This document shows, piece by piece, positions 15,150 through 23,075 of a DNA stretch of 23,075 nucleotides; position 1 is the stretch's first letter; the number at the start of each line of letters is the position of its first letter. The notes beneath the pieces are model-generated. The model was not told the DNA's origin. It saw only the letters and a program-made list of their open reading frames with translations, and did no database searches. Made by a program: the position numbers and the translations under genes. The DNA lies in contig JANNMS010000048.1 of NCBI GenBank assembly GCA_031398055.1, positions 1 to 23,075 of the forward strand, read 5' to 3'. The DNA is from M3007 sp031398055 (GTDB taxonomy: Bacteria > Bacteroidota > Bacteroidia > Chitinophagales > Saprospiraceae).

Positions 15150-16247
15150 CTTAAAAATCTTGTTCATCTCAATGCTCGAATCGAGGAACAAAATCTTCGG
15201 GTTGGCATTCCGTTCGATGTAAAAAATATTGTCGTTGAACAGTTTTGCCATTTCTGTAAGTTTCTGAAAATCAAGGACTTTGGCCATGTTCAGGGCAGTT
15301 TGCATTTCTTTTTCGCGCAACCGCAGCGAGGTATTTCCGGTGACGACGACCGACATCATTTCCCGTAAAAAATGCAAACCGTAGTGCAAAAATTGCTTCT
15401 GATTTTCCCTGCCCAATTTTGAAAAATGTTCCGTCCACTGCGCCATTTCCATCGCACTGCCTTTCCAACACCTGCGCAACCAATCCAACAGCAAATTGGC
15501 GTTGTCATTTTCGGCAGTGTCGGCCATTTGCAAGGCCAAATTGAAATCGCCGTCTGCCAAAAACGCGATTTGTCGGGCGCGATCGGCATCCAAAACCCGT
15601 TTTTCAATCAAACCAACTGCAATTTCGTCGTCCGTCAATCGGTCGGTTTTGACCAATTGACAACGCGAAATGATGGTGTTCAAAATCAAGTCTGAATTTT
15701 CGGCGGCGAGCAAAAAAATGGTTTTTTCCGGTGGTTCTTCAATCAATTTCAACAGGCGATTTCCCTCTTTTCCGAGGAATTCGGGCAGCCACATCACCAA
15801 GATTTTGTAGCGGCCTTCGAAGGCTTTCAACGATAGTTTTTTGACAATCGCGCCACATTCTTCGGCGGTGATATTGCCTTGTTTGTTTTCGGCGGCGATG
15901 CGCGCGAGCCACGAATTGGCATCCAAATATGGGTTTTCGGCAATTGCCTCGCGCCATTTTTTGATAAAATTGGTGCTGACTTCTTTCGCCCCGACTGTCG
16001 GATAGGAAAAATGAATGTCGGGATGCGTCAAAGTTTTCGCCTTTCGGCAAGCACTGCAAACGTCGCACGCGCCCTTTTCCGTCGGGTTTTCGCATTGCAA
16101 AAGTTGGGCAAAAGCGATGGCCAAAGCCAAATTTCCGCTGCCGGTATTTCCCAAAAAAATCTGGGCGTGCGGCACGCGGTTGCTGGCGGACAATTTTAAA
16201 AGGAAATCTTTGGTTCGGGCTTGGCCGAGGATGTCTGGAAAAATCAT
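15141..16247 (-). CDS. holB: DNA polymerase III subunit delta' (clamp-loader subunit)
   Basis: The delta' subunit is part of the cytoplasmic clamp loader that places the beta sliding clamp on DNA. The 368-residue protein opens with DILGQARTKDFLLKL and PHAQIFLGNTGSGNLALAIAFAQLL. It has a four-cysteine zinc site (C52, C61, C64, C67 in CDVCSAC), LKLIEEPPEKTIFLL and the SRC sensor motif (ISRCQLV). The Walker A lysine position is asparagine (N39 in GSGNLA), in line with delta' subunits that do not hydrolyse ATP. The C-terminal third is the helical collar domain. The last two codons and stop are part of the heptamer array. The -7 element TAATTTTG lies four bases before the ATG. The TonB-receptor gene upstream on the same strand is separated by a repeat pair. 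Confidence 0.92.
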   Translation of the reverse strand: MIFPDILGQARTKDFLLKLSASNRVPHAQIFLGNTGSGNLALAIAFAQLLQCENPTEKGACDVCSACRKAKTLTHPDIHFSYPTVGAKEVSTNFIKKWREAIAENPYLDANSWLARIAAENKQGNITAEECGAIVKKLSLKAFEGRYKILVMWLPEFLGKEGNRLLKLIEEPPEKTIFLLAAENSDLILNTIISRCQLVKTDRLTDDEIAVGLIEKRVLDADRARQIAFLADGDFNLALQMADTAENDNANLLLDWLRRCWKGSAMEMAQWTEHFSKLGRENQKQFLHYGLHFLREMMSVVVTGNTSLRLREKEMQTALNMAKVLDFQKLTEMAKLFNDNIFYIERNANPKILFLDSSIEMNKIFKKL

Positions 16248-16251
16248 GGGG

Positions 16252-16259
16252 CAAAATTA
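16252..16259 (-). promoter_or_regulatory. -7 promoter element abutting the holB start codon
   Basis: Minus-strand TAATTTTG is an exact TAnnTTTG, followed by CCCC and the ATG at 16247. It overlaps the edge of the 58-bp repeat. No clear TTTG is found 17-23 nt upstream. If used, the mRNA would be essentially leaderless. Confidence 0.4.
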
Positions 16260-16407
16260 GAATCAGAATTTACAGAATTTTTGAATTTTCAAAATTTGCC
16301 CTTCCTGAAAATTCGGATTGAAAATGTTAGAATCAGAATTTACAGAATTTTTGAATTTTCAAAATTTGCCCATTCTGAAAATTCAAAAATTCCGAAAATT
16401 CTGATTC
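16257..16407. repeat. Two direct 58-bp repeats plus an inverted arm between holB and the TonB-receptor gene
   Basis: Positions 16257-16314 and 16327-16384 are direct repeats differing at two bases, with a period of 70. The second copy also pairs with 16376-16407: left arm 16330-16361 matches the reverse complement of the right arm with two differences over 32 bp. The unit is built from GAATTTT/AAAATTC strings. Its right arm begins 7 bp beyond the receptor stop codon, so it may act as an mRNA 3' hairpin. Confidence 0.85.
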
Positions 16408-16413
16408 CGACAA

Positions 16414-19224
16414 TCAAAAATCAAACTTCAACCGCCCAAAAACATACCGCCCGTTGAACCCCATTTGCTGGACTCGCCGCGAATAAACAAACCGCCCGGA
16501 CGACATATTTCCAGAATGGTTGTGCAAATCTTGGTAAGTATCCAGCAAATTATTCACGCCAACGGTGAGGCCGAGACCTTTCAAAATCTTGTAACTCAAC
16601 GACATATCAAAAACCGTTTTTGCCGCAAAAATCTGGTCGAGCGTCTCCTTTGCACCAGCGTTGAATGCATTTGCAGGAAAATTATCGGGTTTCGTTGGGT
16701 CAATCGTCGGGTCGAGATATTGCACTTTTCCAAAATTGACAGCACGCAACATCACGCCAAACTTGCCAATTTTATAATTAAAAGTAGCGGAAATTTTGTG
16801 TTTTGGACTCGCCACCTCGATGCGGCTTTGGTCTTCGCGGTTGAAATACCTGGCAATTTGACCCGTCCTTTCCAAAACATCGGAGGCATGAATAATTGGT
16901 TTGCCGTTCGCATCTTTTTTCACGGTGTTGTCCAACAAACTGCCCGCCACGATAAATTTAAACTCCTGATTTCCGCCAAATTTTTTGGTGTACGAAATCA
17001 CTGCTTCGATTCCGCGCGCCCGCGTGTCCACAGCATTTGTAAAAAAATTGGCCGCCCCGGCGTTCGCCAACGCAAGTTGCGCTTTCAAAGTGGAGTCGCC
17101 GCCGTCGGTAAAATTGTTGGTCAAAACGATGCGGTTGTCAATGTCAATTTGGTAAGCATCAATTGTTAATTCCAAACCACCGACGATTCGAGCGGTGAAA
17201 CCTGCCGAAAAACTGATGGAAGTTTCCTGTTTTAATTTCGGGATGCCCAAAATCTCGGCCGCTTTGCTCGAATTTGTAAACGTACCGCTTTCAATCGGCA
17301 CCAGATTTCCACCCTGCGAAACGAACAACGTATTTGTTTTTGCATAAAATCTTTGCTGCATCGAAGGCGCGCGAAAACCCGTGCTGGCACTCGCCCGAAG
17401 CGTCAAAAAATCGCCAAAACGGTAGCGGCTGGCCAATTTTCCATTCACCGTGCTGCCAAAATCAGAGTAATTTTCAAAACGCACCGCCGCGCCAACCATG
17501 AAAGATTCATCAAAATCTTGCTCCGCGTCGGCATACAAACCAAAACAACTGCGGCTGTTGTCGCCTTTATTTTCGGGCAAAAAACCTGAAAAAACCTGCG
17601 CACCCGCCGCCGCGCCCGACGGCACATCGTAATTTTTCCACGATGATTCTTCGCCCTCGCGGATGCCAAAAAGGTCGATCCGGTGCTCGCCACCGAACGC
17701 CAAATTCAGGCCGTGCAAGATTTTGTAAAGTTTCCGGGAAGCATCCACGTTGATGGTATTTTGCAAAAACTTGAGGCCGCCGGCGTCAAAAGTGGTTTGC
17801 AAATTGGTGGGCGAGTTTTTGGCCTGGGTATAATTTACAGAATTATCAACCGTAAAATCGAAAGTGTTTTGGCCGAAAGTATTGCTGAAATCAACCATCC
17901 AACCATTGATTTTTCCCCGCAAACCAGCAGCGACCGACAAATCTTGCACATCAGAATTGATGGCCGGCAAAAAACCATCCGGGTAAATTGAAAATACGTT
18001 GGCCGCGTAAATTTTTGCATTCGAAGTAACCGACGACGGGTAGCGATAAAACCCCGTCGCGTTGCCTTTTTTGGCATTGAAACCGCCAAATAGATAAAGA
18101 CTCCACCCATCTTTCAAACCATAATCGAGGTGGGCCATCACGCCGCCGCCCTTGATTTCGGATTGGCCGATGCGCATGTCAAAAAAGTCGCGGGTCAAAT
18201 TTTTTGCCGCCAAAATCGAATCGTCTTTGGCAGAGTAAACCGTCCCGGTGTACGTCCCGCCGCGATTCGTCGCCCCGCGTTGAATGTATTCGCCCGTCAA
18301 ATTGAGGAAACCTCGGCTGCCCAATTTGAATCCGTAATTCAAACCGCCCTGAATTGTCTGGCCGTCGTTGGCCGTTTTCAGGCCGTCATCTGTCTTTCCC
18401 AAACGAAAAAGTGCTTCATTTTTGGCATATTCCGTCAAATGCTGGCCATACGAAACACTTCCGTCCAGCACTCCGGTTTTCTTTTTCAAAATAATATTGA
18501 TGACGCCCGCGATCGCATCCGAGCCATATTGAGCCGACGCGCCGTCGCGCAAAATCTCCACCCGTTCGATGGCCGAAACCGGAATCGCCGCCAAATCGGT
18601 GCCGACCGTTCCGCGATTCACCGTGCCATTTACATTGACCAAAGCACTTTGGTGGCGGCGTTTTCCATTGACCAAAACCAAAACTTGGTCGGGGCCGAGG
18701 CCGCGAAGTTGGGCAGGGTCAATGTGATCGGTGCCATCCGAAATCGTCTGCCGCGCCGACTGAAAACTGGGCGCGATGTACGTCAAAATCTGGTTCAAAT
18801 CCACCTGTCCGACCTCGTTCGTGATTTGTGCAATGGGAATAATATCCACCGGAACAGCCGTCGTGAGTTTGGTTCGGGTCGTGCTGCGCGAGCCGATGAC
18901 CACTGTTTCGGAAACCATTATTCTGTTGGCGGTCATCGAAATGTTGATAACATTGACGTCATTGAGGTAAATTTCCTGTTTTTCGAAACCTGTATAAGTA
19001 AAAACCAACACTTCGGCACCGGCGGGCACGCCAATTCGGTAATTGCCCAAACCATCCGTGGTGCCACCGACATTCGTGCCTTTAACAATAACCGTCGCGC
19101 CTTGAAGTGGCTCGCCGTTGGCCGCGTCGATGATTTTCCCGACGACCATCCGTTGGGCAAAAACGCCCAATCCAAACACCATAAAAAAAGAAAAAAGAAC
19201 TGATTTAAGTTGAATATGCTTCAT
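16414..19224 (-). CDS. TonB-dependent outer-membrane receptor
   Basis: The protein has 936 aa with a signal peptide (VLFSFFMVFGLGVFAQ). A CarboxypepD_reg-like beta-sandwich (about 25-105; VVGKIIDAANGEPLQGATV ... GLGNYRIGVPAG) is typical of Bacteroidota receptors. The plug domain (about 120-248) has RGLGPDQVLVLVNGKRR and IERVEILRDGASAQYGSDAI, then AGVINIILKK. The rest is a 22-strand-type barrel ending in an aromatic residue (VFGRLKFDF). It is not the SusC/RagA subtype and no SusD gene adjoins it, so a small-molecule or metal-chelate substrate is as likely as a glycan; the ligand cannot be read from the sequence. It is divergent from the FN3/T9SS type A gene. Confidence 0.95.
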   Translation of the reverse strand: MKHIQLKSVLFSFFMVFGLGVFAQRMVVGKIIDAANGEPLQGATVIVKGTNVGGTTDGLGNYRIGVPAGAEVLVFTYTGFEKQEIYLNDVNVINISMTANRIMVSETVVIGSRSTTRTKLTTAVPVDIIPIAQITNEVGQVDLNQILTYIAPSFQSARQTISDGTDHIDPAQLRGLGPDQVLVLVNGKRRHQSALVNVNGTVNRGTVGTDLAAIPVSAIERVEILRDGASAQYGSDAIAGVINIILKKKTGVLDGSVSYGQHLTEYAKNEALFRLGKTDDGLKTANDGQTIQGGLNYGFKLGSRGFLNLTGEYIQRGATNRGGTYTGTVYSAKDDSILAAKNLTRDFFDMRIGQSEIKGGGVMAHLDYGLKDGWSLYLFGGFNAKKGNATGFYRYPSSVTSNAKIYAANVFSIYPDGFLPAINSDVQDLSVAAGLRGKINGWMVDFSNTFGQNTFDFTVDNSVNYTQAKNSPTNLQTTFDAGGLKFLQNTINVDASRKLYKILHGLNLAFGGEHRIDLFGIREGEESSWKNYDVPSGAAAGAQVFSGFLPENKGDNSRSCFGLYADAEQDFDESFMVGAAVRFENYSDFGSTVNGKLASRYRFGDFLTLRASASTGFRAPSMQQRFYAKTNTLFVSQGGNLVPIESGTFTNSSKAAEILGIPKLKQETSISFSAGFTARIVGGLELTIDAYQIDIDNRIVLTNNFTDGGDSTLKAQLALANAGAANFFTNAVDTRARGIEAVISYTKKFGGNQEFKFIVAGSLLDNTVKKDANGKPIIHASDVLERTGQIARYFNREDQSRIEVASPKHKISATFNYKIGKFGVMLRAVNFGKVQYLDPTIDPTKPDNFPANAFNAGAKETLDQIFAAKTVFDMSLSYKILKGLGLTVGVNNLLDTYQDLHNHSGNMSSGRFVYSRRVQQMGFNGRYVFGRLKFDF

Positions 19225-19265
19225 ACTGATAATGTTTTTGTGAAAAATTAAAAATGAAAAATTGA

Positions 19266-19301
19266 CAAAGGTGAAGGTAGTAAAATGTGTTTTTACCCAA
19301 A
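19266..19301 (-). promoter_or_regulatory. Candidate promoter of the TonB-receptor gene
   Basis: Minus-strand CACCTTTG (19266-19273) is one base from TAnnTTTG. TTTG (19298-19301) lies 24 nt upstream, slightly long. The leader would be about 38 nt. Confidence 0.35.
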
Positions 19302-19446
19302 TTTTTTTAGTTTAAAAATTCAAGATTTCAAACTTTTCACTTCCTCAACCTGAAAATTTCTATTCAAATTCCAAATGCCATTTTCTTTTCAGATCTAAAA
19401 TTAACCGAATTAGGCGTTCAGTTTTTCCAGTTCAGCGCGAATAATT

Positions 19447-19476
19447 TTTACCGTTTCCATCAGCCACACACTTTTG
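19447..19476 (+). promoter_or_regulatory. Candidate promoter of the FN3/T9SS type A gene
   Basis: CACTTTTG (19469-19476) is one base from TAnnTTTG, with TTTA (19447-19450) 18 nt upstream in the place of TTTG. The predicted start site near 19480 leaves ~20 nt to the ATG at 19503 or ~70 nt to 19551. Confidence 0.35.
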
Positions 19477-19550
19477 AACCACGAAATCAATACGCCGGCA
19501 AAATGATTTCAACCAACAATTCTTTTTTCAAATTTAAAAATTTCAAACTG

Positions 19551-20513
19551 ATGAAACGTTTTTCATTTTTCATTTTTTTACTTTTTGCTTCTTTCACTGC
19601 CATCAACGCTGCAAATTTTGAAGCACCTGAAGAAATCTGCGCTTCTTGCCCGAAAACGGACAACTTGGCTGCGACCAATCAAACTGGCACGACTGCTGAC
19701 CTTTCTTGGGCAGCTGTTCCCGATGCAGCTTCCTACACCGTTGTCGTTGAAAATGGCAAAAACAACCCAATCCAATTCCTTTTCCAAACTTCAACCACTG
19801 CCACCACGACCACGGTAACTGGTTTGACGGTTGGTAAAAATTACAAATTCAAGGTTCGCGTGCACTGCACCGACGGCAAAAAAAGTGGCTGGGCGAAATG
19901 GTTTGATTTCAATTCGAGCACTTCCGCACCTTGCACCACGCCAATTAATTTGACCGCGACGCCCACCGGTCCCGGTTCGGCAGACCTCGGTTGGTCAGCA
20001 ATCGGGGGCGCGGAATCCTACATTGTGAAAGTTGAAAACGGTTCTGGCAACCCAAATCAGTACCTTTTGCTGGACACTGTGCCCACAAATGCGCTTTCGT
20101 TGAGCGGTTTGGTACCTGCAAAAAATTACAAATTCAAAGTCCGTTCGCTTTGTTTTGGTGGGAATTTGACGGCTTGGTCGCCGTGGTTTGTTTTCACGAC
20201 GCCCGCTGCGAAACCATCGGATTTTATTCAAATTTCGGAACGCAACTCGATTTCAGATTTTGAAATTCAAGTCGCACCGAACCCAATTTCTGATCGCCAA
20301 GCCAATTTGAAAATTTCGGGTGCAAAAGACAAATTGGTAAAAATCCAACTTTTTGACCTCGCTGGACGTGAAATTTTGACTGAAAATGCTCAACCAGAAA
20401 GTGAAGTTTGGGCGCAAAATTTGAACTTGCCAGAGATGAAATCGGGGATTTATTTTTTGAAAGTCCAATTTGAAAACAGCAGCCGGACGCTGCGGATTTT
20501 GGTCAATGAATAA
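19551..20513 (+). CDS. Secreted protein with two fibronectin type III domains and a T9SS type A sorting domain
   Basis: The product has 320 aa. The ATG at 19551 starts a classic signal peptide (MKRFSFFIFLLFASFTAINA); an upstream in-frame ATG at 19503 would add 16 residues and cannot be excluded. Two FN3-like domains (about 36-118 and 122-210) share the pattern LAATNQTGTTADLSW / LTATPTGPGSADLGW, then W-x-x-x-x-x-A-x-SY-x-V, then VGKNYKFKVR / PAKNYKFKVR. The C-terminal ~75 residues (VAPNPISD ... VKIQLFDLAGREIL ... GIYFLKV ... LRILVNE) are a type A sorting signal for export through T9SS and surface attachment. There is no catalytic domain, so it is probably adhesive or structural. It is divergent from the TonB receptor and ends at a palindromic terminator. 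Confidence 0.9.
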   Translation: MKRFSFFIFLLFASFTAINAANFEAPEEICASCPKTDNLAATNQTGTTADLSWAAVPDAASYTVVVENGKNNPIQFLFQTSTTATTTTVTGLTVGKNYKFKVRVHCTDGKKSGWAKWFDFNSSTSAPCTTPINLTATPTGPGSADLGWSAIGGAESYIVKVENGSGNPNQYLLLDTVPTNALSLSGLVPAKNYKFKVRSLCFGGNLTAWSPWFVFTTPAAKPSDFIQISERNSISDFEIQVAPNPISDRQANLKISGAKDKLVKIQLFDLAGREILTENAQPESEVWAQNLNLPEMKSGIYFLKVQFENSSRTLRILVNE

Positions 20514-20544
20514 AAATTTAAACTTTTAAAAGTTCTATAGAAAG

Positions 20545-20590
20545 CACAACTAAAAAGCACTCAATTGCAATTGAGTGCTTTTTAGTTGTG
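20545..20590. terminator. Perfect 46-bp palindrome, bidirectional intrinsic terminator
   Basis: Arms 20545-20567 and 20568-20590 are perfect reverse complements with no spacer. The inner stem GCACTCAA/TTGAGTGC is flanked by AAAAA and TTTTT, so each direction ends in a U-tract. It lies between the converging T9SS type A and fic genes. Confidence 0.92.
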
Positions 20591-20597
20591 AAAAAAT

Positions 20598-21383
20598 TTA
20601 ATTTGATAAAGATTGCACCAGCAAATCGGCAAGTCGTAAACATTTTGAATAATCCACATTTTCGTACTCAAAACCAATGTGAACCGCTCGATAATATTCA
20701 ATCAAATTCGAGTGGTAAAATCTTTCGGAAGGAATAAACCAGGCGTTTTTGCCCAATTTTTCGGCCAAAAACCATTTTTCGAGCAGCCGGGCGGCGCGCC
20801 CATTTCCATCTTCCATCGGGTGTATTTTCAAAAAAACGAGGTGAATCAGCGCAGCAAAATAAAAAACCTCGTCCCATGCCAAATTTTCAGAAAGCAAAAA
20901 TTTCACGTCGGCCATCAATTTTCGAACCTCGATTTCCACAATTTCAGGCGGCGCAGCGACATATTCAATCCGACCTTCTTTGTCCACAATCAATTCGATG
21001 TGCTTTCGAATTTTTCCCCGCGACCCGGCCGTCAACAAATTTTTGGTCAAAACCGAATGTGCTTTCAGCAAATTTTTAAAAGTCAAAACCTGGTTTTGGG
21101 CAAATTGGTAGGCTTTGAAAAGGTCGTCCGTCTTTTTCGTGTAATCTGGTTGAAACCGTACTTTTTGAAATTTATGTTTTAAAAAACTGTCCAACTCAAT
21201 GTTTTCACCTTCAATTTTTGAAGAAAACACAACTGAAATCGAAGTATAAAAATCAAAAGGATTGGCCGGGTAGTCGATTTTTTTTTCGCCGGGAAACGAC
21301 TTTTCCAAATCCACCGGAAGTTCACGGCGGAATTTTTCCAAAAATTGGACAGGCAGAATTTGTAAATTTTGAGTTGAAATCAT
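20598..21383 (-). CDS. Fic-family AMP-transferase with N-terminal self-inhibitory motif
   Basis: Fic enzymes transfer AMP (or another phosphate-containing group) from a nucleotide to a hydroxyl side chain of a target protein. The product has 261 aa from the ATG at 21383; a TTG at 21389 is the alternative. The active-site loop is HPMEDGNGRAAR (from H188), with Met in place of the usual Phe of HPFxxGNGR; catalytic His, Asn and both Arg are retained. An inhibitory helix motif S54-x-x-x-E58-G59 (SSKIEG) is N-terminal, which makes it a class II Fic. The substrate-flap region (GRIEYVAAPPEI) is present. No antitoxin gene adjoins it, as expected when inhibition is internal. It follows ubiD by 15 bp but has its own promoter. 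The target is unknown. Confidence 0.92.
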   Translation of the reverse strand: MISTQNLQILPVQFLEKFRRELPVDLEKSFPGEKKIDYPANPFDFYTSISVVFSSKIEGENIELDSFLKHKFQKVRFQPDYTKKTDDLFKAYQFAQNQVLTFKNLLKAHSVLTKNLLTAGSRGKIRKHIELIVDKEGRIEYVAAPPEIVEIEVRKLMADVKFLLSENLAWDEVFYFAALIHLVFLKIHPMEDGNGRAARLLEKWFLAEKLGKNAWFIPSERFYHSNLIEYYRAVHIGFEYENVDYSKCLRLADLLVQSLSN

Positions 21384-21386
21384 TTT

Positions 21387-21420
21387 CAAAGGTAAATTTT
21401 AGAATTTGTACCCTTCCAAA
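21387..21420 (-). promoter_or_regulatory. Full promoter of fic, starting inside ubiD and giving a leaderless transcript
   Basis: Minus-strand TTTG (21417-21420, within the last codons of ubiD), a 22-nt spacer and TACCTTTG (21387-21394) match both consensus elements with allowed spacing. The ATG at 21383 begins four bases after the last G, about where transcription should start. Confidence 0.6.
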
Positions 21421-23075
21421 AGTTTCTCCACCTTTTTTTGAATTTCAAAATCCGGCACGAGTTCCGGCGCGTGGTGCGGCTTTTTCCGGGCATCAATTAT
21501 CATCGAACCGCGACAGCCCCAATGTTTGTTTTCGACAAAAGATTTCACGCCAAAAACATCGTGCGAGGGGTTCGAACGCGTGAAAGTCATCCACAAAAAA
21601 TTGTTCAAATTAGCCGCCGCAAACTGCGAATCATCCACCACCAAAATCAACGGAACGTGCTGTAAATCAAAACGTTCGAGGTATTTACAAAGACTTTCAA
21701 CCTCGTCGCGGGCAGGTTTTCCAGCCTCAAATTTTGGTGCTTCGATGGCCAAAATTCCCGGCTGAAAAAATGTCGGTTTTGAAAAATTTTGCGGCAGCGA
21801 AAAATTGTCAGGCAGTTCGTTTTTCAAAATCCGACGTCGTTCGCCTCGGCAGGCGATGACCAATTTTGAGCCCTCGTTCCAACCGTCGCCCGAATAATCG
21901 AGGGTGTCGATGGTTGTTTTTGTTTGAAAATGCAGGTCGCGCGAAAAATCCACCCGCTCCAAAACGTGCTGAAAAAAATGCGGGATGTCGTGCGAATCCA
22001 AATTTGGGTCGTCGTCGCTCGCCGCGATAATCAGAAATTTGGCAAGCGAAGTTTGCCCCGAACCCAAAATCCGGTTGGCAATTGTCAAAATTTCTTCCGG
22101 TTTTCGTTCCCGAAAAGGCATGTACCGCTCGTGGCCAATCGCCAAAAGCAGCGGATGCACGCCCGACGCATCCACCGCGTGGATTTCTTGGACGCCCGGA
22201 AATTCCTGCGCAGTCAGCGGCGCGACCAATTCATGAATCAACCAACCAAAACTCGAATCTTCCGCCGGTGGCCGCCCGACGACCGTGAAATGCCACAGCG
22301 GATTTTTTCGGTGAAAAACTTTGTGCACGCGCATCACTGGAAACTCGTGGGTCAAAGAATAATAGCCAAGATGGTCGCCAAACGGGCCTTCCGGTTTGGT
22401 TTGATTTTTTAAAATTTCGCCAGTGATGACAAAATCCGCGTCGCTCGACAAAAAATATCCGTCGCGCCGAGTCCACCGAAACCGCCGCCCGCCGAGCATC
22501 CCAGCGAAGGTCAATTCGCTCAAATTTTCTGGCAACGGCATGATGGCCGAAAATGCGTGGCTCGGCAATCCACCCACAAAAATGCTCGCCCGAAACGGCT
22601 CGTCGGACTGCAAATATTGCTGGTGATGGACGCCAATTCCCCGGTGCAATTGGTAGTGCAAACCAATTTCTTCATTCAAAACATATTGATTTCCAGAGAG
22701 TTGGATGCGGTACATGCCCAAATTGGATTGCATCAAATTCCGGTTGCCGGGTGCTTCGGTAAAAACCTGCGGCAGGGTCACGAACCCGCCTCCGTCCATC
22801 GGCCACGACTTCAAAAGTGGCAATTTATCCACCGTCGTCTCGCCAAAAGTTACCGGGCTGCTGCCCCAATTTTTCATCGGCAGGGCGGAAATTGCGGTCA
22901 GTGGCGCGGACAAATACCTGCTCGGATTTTTGAAAAAAGCCGCCGGGTCGCGTTTCAATTCGATGACGCGTTTCACTTTTTCCAACGTGCCTCGGAACAA
23001 AAAAGCCGTCCGTTCGAACGTCCCGTAAATATTCGAAACGGCCTGAAACGGACTGTTTTTTACCCGTTCAAAAAG
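21399..23075 (-). CDS. UbiD-family decarboxylase (prenylated-FMN dependent), 5' end beyond the window
   Basis: UbiD enzymes reversibly decarboxylate aromatic or unsaturated acids with prenyl-FMN; the Bacteroidota members of this type are usually annotated as menaquinone-pathway or 3-octaprenyl-4-hydroxybenzoate decarboxylases. The frame is open to the right edge (559 codons including stop). Its first visible residues, LFERVKNSPFQAVSNIYG then TFERTAFLF, match the family's N-terminal part, so ~50-60 residues are missing and a TTG-initiated start at 23000 would be false. Other family stretches are NLGMYRIQL, GIGVHHQQYLQ, EGPFGDHLGYYS, FTVVGRPPAEDS, VDASGVHPLLLAIG and the terminal GSMIIDARKKPHHAPEL. 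No UbiX (prenyl-FMN synthase) gene is in the window. The physiological substrate cannot be decided. Confidence 0.93.
   Translation of the reverse strand, partial: LFERVKNSPFQAVSNIYGTFERTAFLFRGTLEKVKRVIELKRDPAAFFKNPSRYLSAPLTAISALPMKNWGSSPVTFGETTVDKLPLLKSWPMDGGGFVTLPQVFTEAPGNRNLMQSNLGMYRIQLSGNQYVLNEEIGLHYQLHRGIGVHHQQYLQSDEPFRASIFVGGLPSHAFSAIMPLPENLSELTFAGMLGGRRFRWTRRDGYFLSSDADFVITGEILKNQTKPEGPFGDHLGYYSLTHEFPVMRVHKVFHRKNPLWHFTVVGRPPAEDSSFGWLIHELVAPLTAQEFPGVQEIHAVDASGVHPLLLAIGHERYMPFRERKPEEILTIANRILGSGQTSLAKFLIIAASDDDPNLDSHDIPHFFQHVLERVDFSRDLHFQTKTTIDTLDYSGDGWNEGSKLVIACRGERRRILKNELPDNFSLPQNFSKPTFFQPGILAIEAPKFEAGKPARDEVESLCKYLERFDLQHVPLILVVDDSQFAAANLNNFLWMTFTRSNPSHDVFGVKSFVENKHWGCRGSMIIDARKKPHHAPELVPDFEIQKKVEKLLEGYKF

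Larger units (their letters stand above)
19225..19550. other. Divergent intergenic region between the TonB receptor and the T9SS type A gene
   Basis: It holds candidate promoters for both directions (19266-19301 and 19447-19476), otherwise AT-rich sequence. An ATG at 19503 could extend the right-hand gene. No RNA gene or repeat was seen. Confidence 0.5.

Noticed and set aside
11801..19224. A polysaccharide utilisation locus from the GH95-like gene and the TonB receptor
   Set aside because: No SusD homologue, the receptor is not of the SusC subtype, and unrelated genes including holB lie between them.
22998..23000. A TTG start for the UbiD gene within the window
   Set aside because: The frame is open to the edge and the extra 25 codons match the UbiD family, so the true start lies outside.

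Overview
This window comes from a member of the Bacteroidota. The evidence is two type IX secretion (T9SS) sorting domains (one type A, one type B), a TonB-dependent outer-membrane receptor with an N-terminal carboxypeptidase-like domain, a DUF5916 barrel protein, a dimeric-type glycyl-tRNA synthetase, and several promoters of the Bacteroidota form TAnnTTTG with an upstream TTTG. A Saprospiria-like lineage would fit the style of genes and repeats, but that is inference; nothing here fixes the family. No rRNA, tRNA or CRISPR array was seen.

Layout, left to right. A minus-strand xisH-like gene (1-394) runs off the left edge; its 3' part has been replaced by short palindromic repeats. It is divergent from glyS (514-2061, +). 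A 43-bp-arm inverted repeat follows, then a secreted T9SS type B protein (2471-4597, +), a shared bidirectional terminator, and the disaggregase gene clpB (4680-7331, -). Next is an accessory patch (7349-8491): an inverted repeat in the clpB leader, a frameshifted REP-associated tyrosine transposase (RAYT) and REP elements on both sides of it. A CBM9-like/DUF5916 outer-membrane protein (8879-11554, +) converges on a GH95-like glycoside hydrolase (11801-14089, -) across a four-copy repeat array. A small exported protein of uncertain family (14256-14801, +) ends in a strong terminator. A 33-unit heptanucleotide array forms a very large hairpin and supplies the stop codon of the DNA polymerase III delta' gene (15141-16247, -). 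A TonB-dependent receptor (16414-19224, -) is divergent from a FN3/T9SS type A secreted protein (19551-20513, +). The window closes with a perfect-palindrome terminator, a Fic-family AMP-transferase (20598-21383, -) and a 5'-partial UbiD-family decarboxylase (21399-23075, -).

The genes are mostly independent housekeeping or envelope units. No multi-gene defence, biosynthetic or mobile system is visible, and I do not claim one. The unusual content lies between and at the edges of genes: at least three distinct families of minimal 3-nt-loop hairpin repeats, one associated with a RAYT; compensatory base changes that preserve those hairpins; a repeat that has rewritten the end of xisH while keeping it open; a heptamer array that ends holB; and three genes (xisH, holB, fic) whose TAnnTTTG promoter element sits only 3-4 nt before the ATG, suggesting leaderless transcripts.
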